From: Peptococcaceae bacterium | GTDB taxonomy: Bacteria > Bacillota > Dehalobacteriia > UBA4068 > UBA4997 | Reading direction: 5' to 3' | NCBI GenBank assembly: GCA_019421315.1 | Contig: JAHZFN010000085.1 | Coordinates: forward strand, 1 to 5,771 | Length of the DNA stretch: 5,771 bases | Shown here: one piece after another, positions 1 through 5,581 of the stretch | Layout of the letters: every line of letters begins with the position of its first letter | Position numbering within the stretch: the stretch's first letter is position 1 | Made by a program: the position numbers and the translations under genes | Notes under the pieces: generated by a model | What the model was told of the DNA's origin: nothing | Seen by the model: the letters and a program-made list of their open reading frames with translations, nothing else | Databases searched by the model: none

Positions 1-1039
1 CACCTTCGATTGGCTGATAGACTTTTTGCGAATTGGCAGTGCACCATTGATAGGAAAGAGTACCGCCGCTCACAGCTTCCGCCTTGACTGAAAGCTCGGC
101 ATCGTCACCTTTGCCGCATTCAACCTTTGCGACAGGCTGTTCAGTGATAACAGGCAAAACATCTTTTAAAACAACCTTCAAGGTATACGATGTGCCTTCG
201 CCCTTGCCCTCTTCGCCTTTGTATGCCATTTCAATGGGGATGGTGATAACATCGTTTTCATCAGGCGTATATTTGGTCAAATCCACATCATACAGATTAT
301 CGGAAGCCCATTCCTGTTCAACGCCGTTGATTTTGATAGCTGCAGCATTGTTCTTTTCAGTTGTGGTCCAAGCAGAAATTTTCAGTTTTATGTTTTCCGT
401 ATCCCTGGCAACAACGGTTGCAAATTCATATGTCCAGGCATTGGCAACAGGCAGTTTCTGCCATTCAGGTGAAATTGGCAGCTCTGTGCCTTCTGCGTTC
501 TGAACAGCAAAGTTCAACATTGCGGCACGGCGTTTAACGGTCAGCTTATAGGTATCTGTGTCTTTGTAAACTCCGTCTTCTTTTACGCCGATTACAATGG
601 TGAAATCGGCAACCTTGCCCACGGGAGTCTGGTTATTTAACTGCAAAGCATTCAATGTTAAATAACCGTCTTTAACCTGAGTAAACGGTTTTTCACTGCT
701 GCTTAAAACTTTGCCCTCGGCATTTACTATTTTTGCATATAAATTATCCGGCATATTATCGTTAAAAGCCACTTTGACATTAGGTATAGTAGCTGTATCC
801 GGCAAAGTAACGTTGTATTCCGTAGTGGCAGGGTCAAAGCTGAAATCCGGTACCGGATATTTAGACATCAAGCCGCAAATTTTTATATCTTTGACATAGC
901 CGTGGGTGGCTGTACTTGCGTCTGCCGGCTGAACATCGGCGTTATCGGCAAAAGCCACGCCTGCCATGGCGGCGGCAATCAAAACCAATGCCAGCAAAAC
1001 AGCCATCAGCTTTTTCCTTGCAAAAAATCTCTTTTTCAT
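1..1039 (-). CDS. Secreted modular surface protein with cadherin-like and Ig-like beta-sandwich domains (N-terminal 346 residues, C-terminus off window)
   Basis: The minus-strand frame is open from an ATG at 1037-1039 to the left edge without a stop. The start is set by a strong AAGGAGGA site (1051-1058), 11 nt upstream. Residues 1-31 form a Sec signal peptide: basic MKKRFFARKK, a hydrophobic core of L, A, V and I, and an A-F-A cleavage motif (29-31). Residues about 48-170 look like a cadherin-like beta-sandwich repeat, with the typical FDPATTEYNVTLPD (68-81) early and YKLTVKR (164-170) at the end. Residues about 171-293 appear to be a second, more diverged copy ending YTLKVVLKD. From about 297 an Ig-like module begins (ITEQP, then LSYQW at 329-333). 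Such domains are usually structural or adhesive stalks in cell-surface proteins; no catalytic motif, sortase signal or S-layer domain is visible in this part. The gene follows a B12 riboswitch, so a role in B12 capture or use is inferred, not seen. The exact family is not recognised. Confidence 0.9.
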   Translation of the reverse strand, partial: MKKRFFARKKLMAVLLALVLIAAAMAGVAFADNADVQPADASTATHGYVKDIKICGLMSKYPVPDFSFDPATTEYNVTLPDTATIPNVKVAFNDNMPDNLYAKIVNAEGKVLSSSEKPFTQVKDGYLTLNALQLNNQTPVGKVADFTIVIGVKEDGVYKDTDTYKLTVKRRAAMLNFAVQNAEGTELPISPEWQKLPVANAWTYEFATVVARDTENIKLKISAWTTTEKNNAAAIKINGVEQEWASDNLYDVDLTKYTPDENDVITIPIEMAYKGEEGKGEGTSYTLKVVLKDVLPVITEQPVAKVECGKGDDAELSVKAEAVSGGTLSYQWCTANSQKVYQPIEG

Positions 1040-1106
1040 TTTTTCCTTTTTCCTCCTTAGTCTTTTTATTACGGAAATATCTATCTCAAACCCCAAACGG
1101 AGCAAC

Positions 1107-1173
1107 AAAAAAAAACACAATGCCGCCGCTTTTGGCTTTCCTACCAAAAATAAACCAAAAACAACCGCATTGT
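1107..1173 (-). terminator. Possible second attenuator: inverted repeat followed by T9
   Basis: In minus-strand order, ACAATGC (1173-1167) can pair with GCATTGT (1123-1117), and after GTG-type sequence a run of nine T follows (1115-1107). A smaller stem, TTTTGG/CCAAAA (1149-1144 with 1135-1130), can form inside. The stem is only 7 bp and encloses a large, partly unpaired interior, so it is a weak terminator candidate. It lies between the riboswitch and the start codon, where it could lower read-through or merely be A/T-rich leader. The function is inference. Confidence 0.3.
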
Positions 1174-1180
1174 TTCCATT

Positions 1181-1225
1181 GAACCGAAAACGATTTTTCC
1201 CTTAATTCCATCAGTTTTTCGGTTC
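1181..1225 (-). repeat. Inverted repeat in leader (10-bp arms, 25-nt loop)
   Basis: GAACCGAAAA at 1181-1190 is perfectly inverted as TTTTCGGTTC at 1216-1225, so the leader RNA can form a 10-bp hairpin with a 25-nt loop. No T-run follows, so it is not a terminator. It may stabilise the mRNA or place the downstream elements; no known RNA family is recognised. Confidence 0.45.
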
Positions 1226-1258
1226 CGCTGCAATTTGCTTGCTTTATAAAATAATAAT

Positions 1259-1281
1259 CTTTCTTTGCGCAGCAAAGAAAG
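1259..1281 (-). repeat. Perfect 10-bp hairpin in leader downstream of riboswitch terminator
   Basis: CTTTCTTTGC (1259-1268) and GCAAAGAAAG (1272-1281) are exact inverse complements around a 3-nt spacer. Next to it lies a 12-nt palindrome, AGGATATATCCT (1283-1294). In the minus-strand transcript the hairpin is followed by ATTATTATTTTAT, which is U-rich but interrupted, so it could be a weak second pause or terminator, or a processing or stability hairpin at the start of the read-through portion. Confidence 0.5.
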
Positions 1282-1321
1282 GAGGATATATCCTTCGAAA
1301 ATGAGTTTTAATCACAAGATT

Positions 1322-1347
1322 AAAAAATCGCAGACCGTAGCCTGCGA
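1322..1347 (-). terminator. Intrinsic terminator of the cobalamin riboswitch expression platform
   Basis: On the minus strand TCGCAGGC (1347-1340) pairs with GTCTGCGA (1335-1328): 8 bp with one G-U, closed by a C(TACG)G loop of the very stable UNCG type. Six T follow directly (1327-1322). It lies in the leader, about 280 nt before the start codon and just after the aptamer, as expected for a transcriptional riboswitch. Its 5' arm shares TCGC (1347-1344) with the antiterminator, so the two structures exclude each other. Confidence 0.87.
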
Positions 1348-1425
1348 TAAGTGTTTGCTGTTTGCACCGCAAATTCTGTATCCAGGCAGAAAGTGCAAAC
1401 TGTTTCTTCGTGTCTGACTTATCGC
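1344..1425 (-). promoter_or_regulatory. Antiterminator of the cobalamin riboswitch
   Basis: GCGATAAGT (minus, 1425-1417) can pair perfectly with ACTTATCGC (1352-1344), and inside this GTTTGCAC (1400-1393) can pair perfectly with GTGCAAAC (1367-1360). The outer helix uses bases next to and overlapping the conserved AGTCAG box, and the inner helix uses the 3' side of aptamer stem P1. Forming the hairpin therefore dismantles the aptamer and takes the 5' arm of the terminator. The inferred logic is an OFF switch: without B12 the antiterminator forms and the gene is read; with B12 the aptamer is stabilised and the terminator forms. Confidence 0.7.
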
Positions 1426-1514
1426 CGTTTTGTTGCCAAAAGGCGCATCACAGTAACCGTATTGCGGGGCTTCTCACCCCATTCCGAATGTTGGCAAAGC
1501 AACCGAAACAGTTT
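1397..1514 (-). ncRNA. Cobalamin (vitamin B12) riboswitch aptamer
   Basis: Several hallmarks of the cobalamin riboswitch family occur in order on the minus strand. P1 is a perfect 10-bp stem, AAACTGTTTC (1514-1505) with GAAACAGTTT (1406-1397). TTGCCAA (1497-1491) pairs with TTGGCAA (1439-1433) around the core. GGAATGGGGTGAGAAGCCCC (from about 1485 to 1466), with a GGGG/CCCC stem, corresponds to the conserved GGGAA..GGTGAAAATCC region. TTACTGTGA (1456-1448) matches the conserved CCACTGTGA element, and AGTCAG (1419-1414) matches the B12-box core. The bases after AGTCAG (ACACGAAG) depart from the usual GAGACCTGC, so the 3' end is diverged. The aptamer precedes a secreted protein gene, so this is probably feedback control of B12 uptake or B12-dependent function. 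Adenosyl- versus methyl- or hydroxocobalamin preference cannot be judged by eye. Confidence 0.88.
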
Positions 1515-1527
1515 AACAAAATATTTA

Positions 1528-1558
1528 ATTTTAATTGATTTTTTGTGCCGCATTTCAA
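1528..1558 (-). promoter_or_regulatory. Putative sigma-A-type promoter for the riboswitch/surface-protein transcript
   Basis: A TTGAAA -35 box lies at 1558-1553 (minus) and TAAAAT at 1533-1528, with a 19-bp spacer; ATTAAA at 1535-1530 gives a 17-bp spacer. Initiation about 7 nt further on (around 1521) would place the 5' end just before aptamer stem P1 (1514), which fits well. The region is very A/T-rich, so chance matches are likely. Confidence 0.4.
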
Positions 1559-1571
1559 TGACACAAATGCG
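1549..1571. repeat. Inverted repeat over the putative -35 box
   Basis: CGCATTT (1549-1555) and AAATGCG (1565-1571) form perfect 7-bp arms around a 9-nt spacer, overlapping the TTGAAA -35 candidate. Size and position suit an operator, but no known regulator motif is recognised. Between this repeat and the terminator at 1693 (about 120 nt) only a small CTTGC-AAA-GCAAG hairpin (1603-1615) was seen. Confidence 0.3.
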
Positions 1572-1692
1572 TGAAACCCACAAGGCAGCAACGCCGCCAA
1601 AACTTGCAAAGCAAGACTTCCATAAACTCATTATATCCCCTTTTATACCGCCTGTCAACCGAAAGCCCTAAATAAAAGCAGTAAATAACACA

Positions 1693-1724
1693 AAAAGCCG
1701 TCGGTTTTAAAACCGACGGCTTTT
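1693..1724 (-). terminator. Strong intrinsic terminator of the mcsA-mcsB-clpC operon
   Basis: This is a perfect 32-nt palindrome with a GC-rich AGCCGTCGG stem segment. On the minus strand it is followed by T-rich sequence (TTTTT over 1696-1692, partly within the stem end). It lies 83 nt past the clpC stop codon and isolates the operon from the downstream riboswitch unit. The symmetry would let it work in both directions, but no plus-strand gene ends here. Confidence 0.9.
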
Positions 1725-1752
1725 CTTAATAAGAGGGGATGTTTTATTACAC

Positions 1753-1773
1753 ACGGCGGAAAGTTTCCACCGT
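1753..1773 (-). repeat. Small hairpin in the clpC 3' untranslated region
   Basis: On the minus strand ACGGTGGA (1773-1766) pairs with TCCGCCGT (1760-1753), 8 bp with one G-U, around the loop AACTT. No T-run follows, so it is not a terminator by itself; it lies between the clpC stop and the main terminator and may stabilise the mRNA 3' end. Confidence 0.4.
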
Positions 1774-1807
1774 CAACCGATTGTTTAACTTAGTTTATCA
1801 GCCGATA

Positions 1808-4399
1808 TTAATCCTGCTGATTTTCATCTTGAGTGTTTTCTTCGTTTTCTTCCTGATTGTCTGTATCTGTGATGTTTTGGTCAGCCTGCTGTTCCGCCGT
1901 TTTTTCGGCTTCGGAAGCCGCTTCGGCTGCATCAGCTGCAGCTTCAGGCTGTTCAGCCGCAACGTCGTCATGTTTAACGGTATCGAATTTAATTTCGTCG
2001 CCGTCAGCATAAGCGTAAACAGTGTCGCCGGCTTTGAATTTCTGTGCCAAAATACCTTCGGAAAGCGGATCTTCCATCAAACGCAGAATGGTTCTTCTCA
2101 AAGGTCTGGCGCCGTAATCAACATCAAAGCCTGCTTTGCTCAAAATTCCCAGAACACCGTCTGTAACTTCCAGACCCAATTCCTGATCTTTCATTCTTTG
2201 GGCAAGCTCTTTAACCATGAGTTTGGCAATAGCTTTGATATCATCGTCTTTCAGGCTGTGGAATACAAGAATATCGTCGATACGGTTGATGAATTCGGGG
2301 CGGAAAGCTTTTTTAACGGTTTCCATAACCCGTTCTTTCATTTTTTCGTAATCGCTGACATCTTTGCCGTCATCGGCTTTGGCAGTGCCAAATCCCATTA
2401 CAGCTTGATTTTTGATGGTGGAAGCACCCAAGTTGGAAGTCATGATGACAACAGTGTTTCTGAAATCAACAGTTCTGCCCTTGCCGTCTGTCAAACGGCC
2501 GTCTTCCAAAAGCTGGAGCAAAATATTGAAAGCATCGGGATGAGCTTTTTCAATTTCGTCCAAAAGCAAAACGCTGTACGGTCTGCGGCGAACGGCTTCG
2601 GTCAGCTGACCGCCTTCATCGTAACCGACATAGCCCGGAGGCGCACCGATCAAACGAGAAACTGCGTGTTTTTCCATATATTCGCTCATATCCAAACGAA
2701 TCATAGCATCTTCCGTGTCAAAGAGAGCCACAGCCAAAGCTTTGGCAAGCTCAGTTTTGCCGACACCTGTGGGTCCCAGGAAAATGAAGGAACCAATTGG
2801 GCGTTTGGGGTCTTTCAAACCGGCACGGCCGCGGCGGACTGCTCTGGCAACCTGCACAACGGCTTCATCCTGACCGATAACCCTTTCATGCAGAATATCT
2901 TCCAGATGGAGAAGTTTATCCATTTCCGCCTGCTGCATTTTGGCAACGGGAACACCGCTCCAGTTTGCCAAAACCTGACAAATTTCTTCTTCGTCAACTT
3001 CGGTTTTCTTGGCGGAATTATTTTTCTTCCAGTTTTCTCTTTCGGCGTTCAATTCGTCGCTGACTTTTTGTTCTTCGTCACGCCATTTGGCGGCATCTTC
3101 AAAGTTTTGCTGAGCAACGGCAGCTTCTTTTTCCTTCTTGGCGTTTGCCAATTTGTTTTCCAAATTACGCAAATCGTTAGGAGCTGTTTTGCCTGCCAGT
3201 TGAACCTTGGCTGCCGCTTCATCGATTAAGTCGATGGCTTTATCGGGCAAATAACGATCAGGCAAATATCTTACAGAAAGTTTTACCGCCGCATCAATAG
3301 CCTCATCGGTAATTTTAACGCCGTGGTGTGCTTCGTATTTATCTTTCAAACCATGCAAAATCTGAATTGCTTCTTCTTCGCTGGGTTCGTTGACCATAAC
3401 AGGCTGAAATCTTCTTTCCAAAGCAGCATCTTTTTCAATGTGTTTGCGATATTCGTCAATGGTCGTTGCACCAACGCACTGCAATTCACCCCTTGCCAGT
3501 TTCGGTTTCAAGATGTTAGCGGCGTCCATTGCGCCTTCGGCGGCGCCTGCACCAATCAATGTATGCAATTCATCAATGAACAAAATGATGTCTTTGCTCT
3601 GGGCGGTTTCATCCATAACCTTTTGCAGTCTTTCTTCAAAATCACCGCGGTATTTGGCGCCTGCCAGCATGGAGGACAAATCCAATGCGATAACCCGTTT
3701 TTTCAGCAATGTATCGGGAACATCGCCCGCAACGATTTTTTGTGCCAAGCCTTCGACGATGGCGGTTTTACCAACGCCCGGTTCACCGATCAAAACAGGG
3801 TTGTTTTTGGTACGGCGGCTTAAAATCTGGATTACACGCTGAATTTCTTTATCTCTGCCGACAACGGGATCAAGACCGTCTTTTTTGGCGATAGCAGTCA
3901 AATCTCTGCCGAATTCATCCAGAGTTTTCTTCTGACCGTTTTGGTTTTTGCTCTGAACGGCTTGACCGCTTTGGTCAACCATTTTATAACCCAAGGATGC
4001 CATAACTTCGGAAATCACATCCTGCGGCGTAAAGCCGTGGTCTTCCAGCCAGGTTCTGGCGGCGCCTTCCACCTGAACGGTACCGATCAAAAGGTGTTCC
4101 GTACCGACATAATTTACGTGCAGCTGCATAGCCACGCCTCTGGCTTCCTGCAAAGCCTGTTTACATTCCACAGAAACTTCGGGGGTATCGTAACCGCTGT
4201 GTTGGTCGCTCAAATCGGCGGCAATGTCTGTTGCCGACAAACCGAGTTTTGCCAAAACAGATTCGCCCACACTGCCTTCAATGCTGGCGATTGCCCAAAG
4301 GAAATGCAGTGTGTTTACTTCTTTATAATGATATTCCTGAGCCAGTTTACCTGCTCTGTTGATACATTCTCTTGCTCTTTGTGTATACATATTACTCAT
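1808..4399 (-). CDS. clpC: ATP-dependent Clp protease ATP-binding subunit ClpC (AAA+ unfoldase)
   Basis: ClpC is a cytosolic hexameric unfoldase that feeds substrates to ClpP. The 863-residue protein has the full class I Clp layout: two N-domain repeats (about 4-140); AAA-1 with Walker A GEPGVGKT (205-212), Walker B ILFIDE (272-277) and pore loop KYRG (249-252); a UVR-like middle domain (about 405-455, QNFEDAAKWRDEE, with Phe433 matching the B. subtilis M-domain Phe); and AAA-2 with Walker A GPTGVGKT (542-549), Walker B LLLDE (611-615), pore loop GYVGYDEGG (589-597) and sensor-2 GARPLRR (763-769). MGF (668-670) matches the ClpP-docking loop. The ATG at 4399 follows GAGGTGA by 4 nt, well aligned to the full Shine-Dalgarno. 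Two oddities: the first N-repeat reads VNTLH where B. subtilis has GTEH, while the second keeps GTEH (99-102); and residues 811-863 form an acidic A/E/Q/D/N-rich tail, making the protein about 50 residues longer than B. subtilis ClpC. It is the last gene of the operon. Confidence 0.98.
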   Translation of the reverse strand: MSNMYTQRARECINRAGKLAQEYHYKEVNTLHFLWAIASIEGSVGESVLAKLGLSATDIAADLSDQHSGYDTPEVSVECKQALQEARGVAMQLHVNYVGTEHLLIGTVQVEGAARTWLEDHGFTPQDVISEVMASLGYKMVDQSGQAVQSKNQNGQKKTLDEFGRDLTAIAKKDGLDPVVGRDKEIQRVIQILSRRTKNNPVLIGEPGVGKTAIVEGLAQKIVAGDVPDTLLKKRVIALDLSSMLAGAKYRGDFEERLQKVMDETAQSKDIILFIDELHTLIGAGAAEGAMDAANILKPKLARGELQCVGATTIDEYRKHIEKDAALERRFQPVMVNEPSEEEAIQILHGLKDKYEAHHGVKITDEAIDAAVKLSVRYLPDRYLPDKAIDLIDEAAAKVQLAGKTAPNDLRNLENKLANAKKEKEAAVAQQNFEDAAKWRDEEQKVSDELNAERENWKKNNSAKKTEVDEEEICQVLANWSGVPVAKMQQAEMDKLLHLEDILHERVIGQDEAVVQVARAVRRGRAGLKDPKRPIGSFIFLGPTGVGKTELAKALAVALFDTEDAMIRLDMSEYMEKHAVSRLIGAPPGYVGYDEGGQLTEAVRRRPYSVLLLDEIEKAHPDAFNILLQLLEDGRLTDGKGRTVDFRNTVVIMTSNLGASTIKNQAVMGFGTAKADDGKDVSDYEKMKERVMETVKKAFRPEFINRIDDILVFHSLKDDDIKAIAKLMVKELAQRMKDQELGLEVTDGVLGILSKAGFDVDYGARPLRRTILRLMEDPLSEGILAQKFKAGDTVYAYADGDEIKFDTVKHDDVAAEQPEAAADAAEAASEAEKTAEQQADQNITDTDNQEENEENTQDENQQD

Positions 4400-4492
4400 A
4401 ATCTCACCTCATTTATTTAATTTTATTTTTCACTATACACTCAAATTTTATTTGGTATTTTTAAATTTTAATTTATTTGAATTTATTTATTT
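4400..4492 (-). promoter_or_regulatory. A/T-rich mcsB-clpC gap with a possible internal promoter
   Basis: The 93-nt gap is almost entirely A/T, with reiterated AAATAAA-type words and the clpC ribosome binding site GAGGTGA (4410-4404). A TATAGT -10-like box lies at 4437-4432 (minus), but no good -35 box stands 16-18 bp upstream. No hairpin terminator was found, so mcsB-clpC co-transcription remains likely; an extra clpC promoter is possible but weakly supported. Confidence 0.25.
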
Positions 4493-5563
4493 TTATTTGT
4501 TAAAATATTTACGGACAATTTCGGCACGAATCCAATCTCTGTCTTCTGCCTGCAAATCACCGCCGTGTTCCATAACCAAAAATGCAGGCTGGCAATGAAT
4601 CATCACCTGATTCAAGTCGGAAATTTTAATATTTTTCAAAATTCCCAAAGCCACTCCCAAACGCATTACAGAAAGCTGTTCCATACATTCTTTGCCTGTC
4701 AGCATTCTGGCATTGGCAAGAATACCGTAGCTCCGCCATACATAGTCCATGATGGCTTTGTAATTGTTTTCCATCAGGAAATGACGGGCTTTCTTTTCCT
4801 GGTTGATAAATTCTTCCACAACCTTTGCCAGGCGGCTGATAATTTCCTGCTCGGAATAACCGATGGTTATCTGGTTGGAAATTTGATACATACTGCCGTA
4901 GCTCTTGCTGCCTTCGCCGTAAACTCCACGTACCGTCATGCCGAATTTTGCCAACTGCTGGAAAAGCAGTTCCAATTTATCGGTCATTTTTAATGCAGGA
5001 AGATGGAGCATAACAGAAGCCCGCAAGCCTGTGCCGACATTGGAGGGGCAAGCTGTCAAATACCCCAATTTGCTGTCGTATGCAAAATTAAGCTCATGGT
5101 TCAAAGCATCGTCCAGCTGTGAGATTTTTTTCCAAGCCTTTTCCAGCTGCAAACCCGGCAAAATGCACTGCATACGCAGATGGTCTTCTTCGTTAATCAT
5201 AATGGCAAGGTTTTGGTCATCGTTGACAACAACTTCTCTGCCAAAATTTTTCTGAACCATATTCTGACTGATGAAATGCTTTTCAAAAAGCACCTGTCGC
5301 TGTGCCTGGGTTAATTTTGCCAAATCGTAATAATTGAAATGGTCTGTATTTAAAGGGCATTTTTCATATTTGTAAATTGCCTCTTTGATTTTCAATGCCA
5401 CATTGCTTGCTTCGTCTGCGGAAAGCGACTGCGGAAATTTTTCTTTGGTCAGATTTCTTGCCAAACGAACTCTTGTGCTAATGACAATTTGATCACCTTT
5501 ATCATATTCTTCTGTCCAGTCGGCAAAAGGCTTGTTAAGGATTTTTTCATTGTTGGTACTCAT
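4493..5563 (-). CDS. mcsB: Protein-arginine kinase McsB
   Basis: McsB transfers phosphate from ATP to protein arginines, marking damaged proteins for ClpC-ClpP; it belongs to the ATP:guanido phosphotransferase (arginine/creatine kinase) family. At 356 residues it is close to the 363 of B. subtilis McsB. Visible motifs are the nucleotide-binding STRVRLARN (29-37), NEEDH (124-128), the catalytic-cysteine block TACPSNVGTGLRASVMLHLP (170-189, Cys172), YGEG (215-218, Glu217 aligned with the B. subtilis active-site Glu212) and RDWIRA (342-347), the phosphoarginine-sensing RDxxRA motif that separates McsB from metabolite kinases. All the key residues checked appear intact. The ATG at 5563 follows AAGGAGG (5578-5572) at good spacing. 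mcsA ends 18 nt upstream, so the pair is probably co-transcribed and translated together, and clpC follows after a 93-nt gap. Confidence 0.98.
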   Translation of the reverse strand: MSTNNEKILNKPFADWTEEYDKGDQIVISTRVRLARNLTKEKFPQSLSADEASNVALKIKEAIYKYEKCPLNTDHFNYYDLAKLTQAQRQVLFEKHFISQNMVQKNFGREVVVNDDQNLAIMINEEDHLRMQCILPGLQLEKAWKKISQLDDALNHELNFAYDSKLGYLTACPSNVGTGLRASVMLHLPALKMTDKLELLFQQLAKFGMTVRGVYGEGSKSYGSMYQISNQITIGYSEQEIISRLAKVVEEFINQEKKARHFLMENNYKAIMDYVWRSYGILANARMLTGKECMEQLSVMRLGVALGILKNIKISDLNQVMIHCQPAFLVMEHGGDLQAEDRDWIRAEIVRKYFNK

Positions 5564-5581
5564 AACTTTTGCCTCCTTCTA

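Larger units (their letters stand above)
1040..1521 (-). other. Long structured 5' leader of the surface-protein gene
   Basis: About 480 nt separate the predicted transcription start (around 1521) from the surface-protein ATG. No credible gene lies in this stretch on either strand. In transcript order it holds a cobalamin aptamer (1514-1397), an antiterminator/terminator platform (1425-1322) and about 280 nt of extra leader with at least three inverted repeats (1259-1281, 1181-1225, 1117-1173), then the ribosome binding site. Short plus-strand frames here overlap the riboswitch and have no supporting context. The start position is inferred from the promoter-like boxes. Confidence 0.65.

Noticed and set aside
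84..1205. Plus-strand frames at 84-503, 711-899, 916-1182 and 966-1205
   Set aside because: They are antisense to the secreted-protein gene and its leader, which has a signal peptide, domain motifs and a strong ribosome binding site.
1107..1300. Idea that the leader repeats form a CRISPR array or a second known riboswitch
   Set aside because: The repeats are unrelated single inverted repeats without regular spacing, and no conserved core of another riboswitch class was found.
1281..1415. Plus-strand GGAGG followed by ATG at 1301 and a short frame
   Set aside because: The spacing is long (about 15 nt), the frame runs through the riboswitch terminator and antiterminator, and the product has no recognisable character.
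1603..1615. CTTGC-AAA-GCAAG hairpin followed by TTTT on the minus strand
   Set aside because: A 5-bp stem is too weak to support a terminator call, and it lies in untranscribed or weakly defined sequence.
1351..1671. Plus-strand 106-residue frame and overlapping minus-strand 79-residue frame (1419-1658)
   Set aside because: Both lie over the riboswitch aptamer and its promoter; the base pairing explains the sequence better than coding.
1739..3229. 496-residue plus-strand open frame
   Set aside because: It lies wholly antisense to clpC, is rich in Phe as expected from the complement of Lys/Glu codons, and has no recognisable domain or ribosome binding site; clpC is unambiguous.
3323..5255. 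Several plus-strand open frames (3323-3823, 3438-3842, 3941-4420, 4565-4993, 4938-5255)
   Set aside because: All are antisense shadows of clpC or mcsB with no family motifs and no translation signals of their own.
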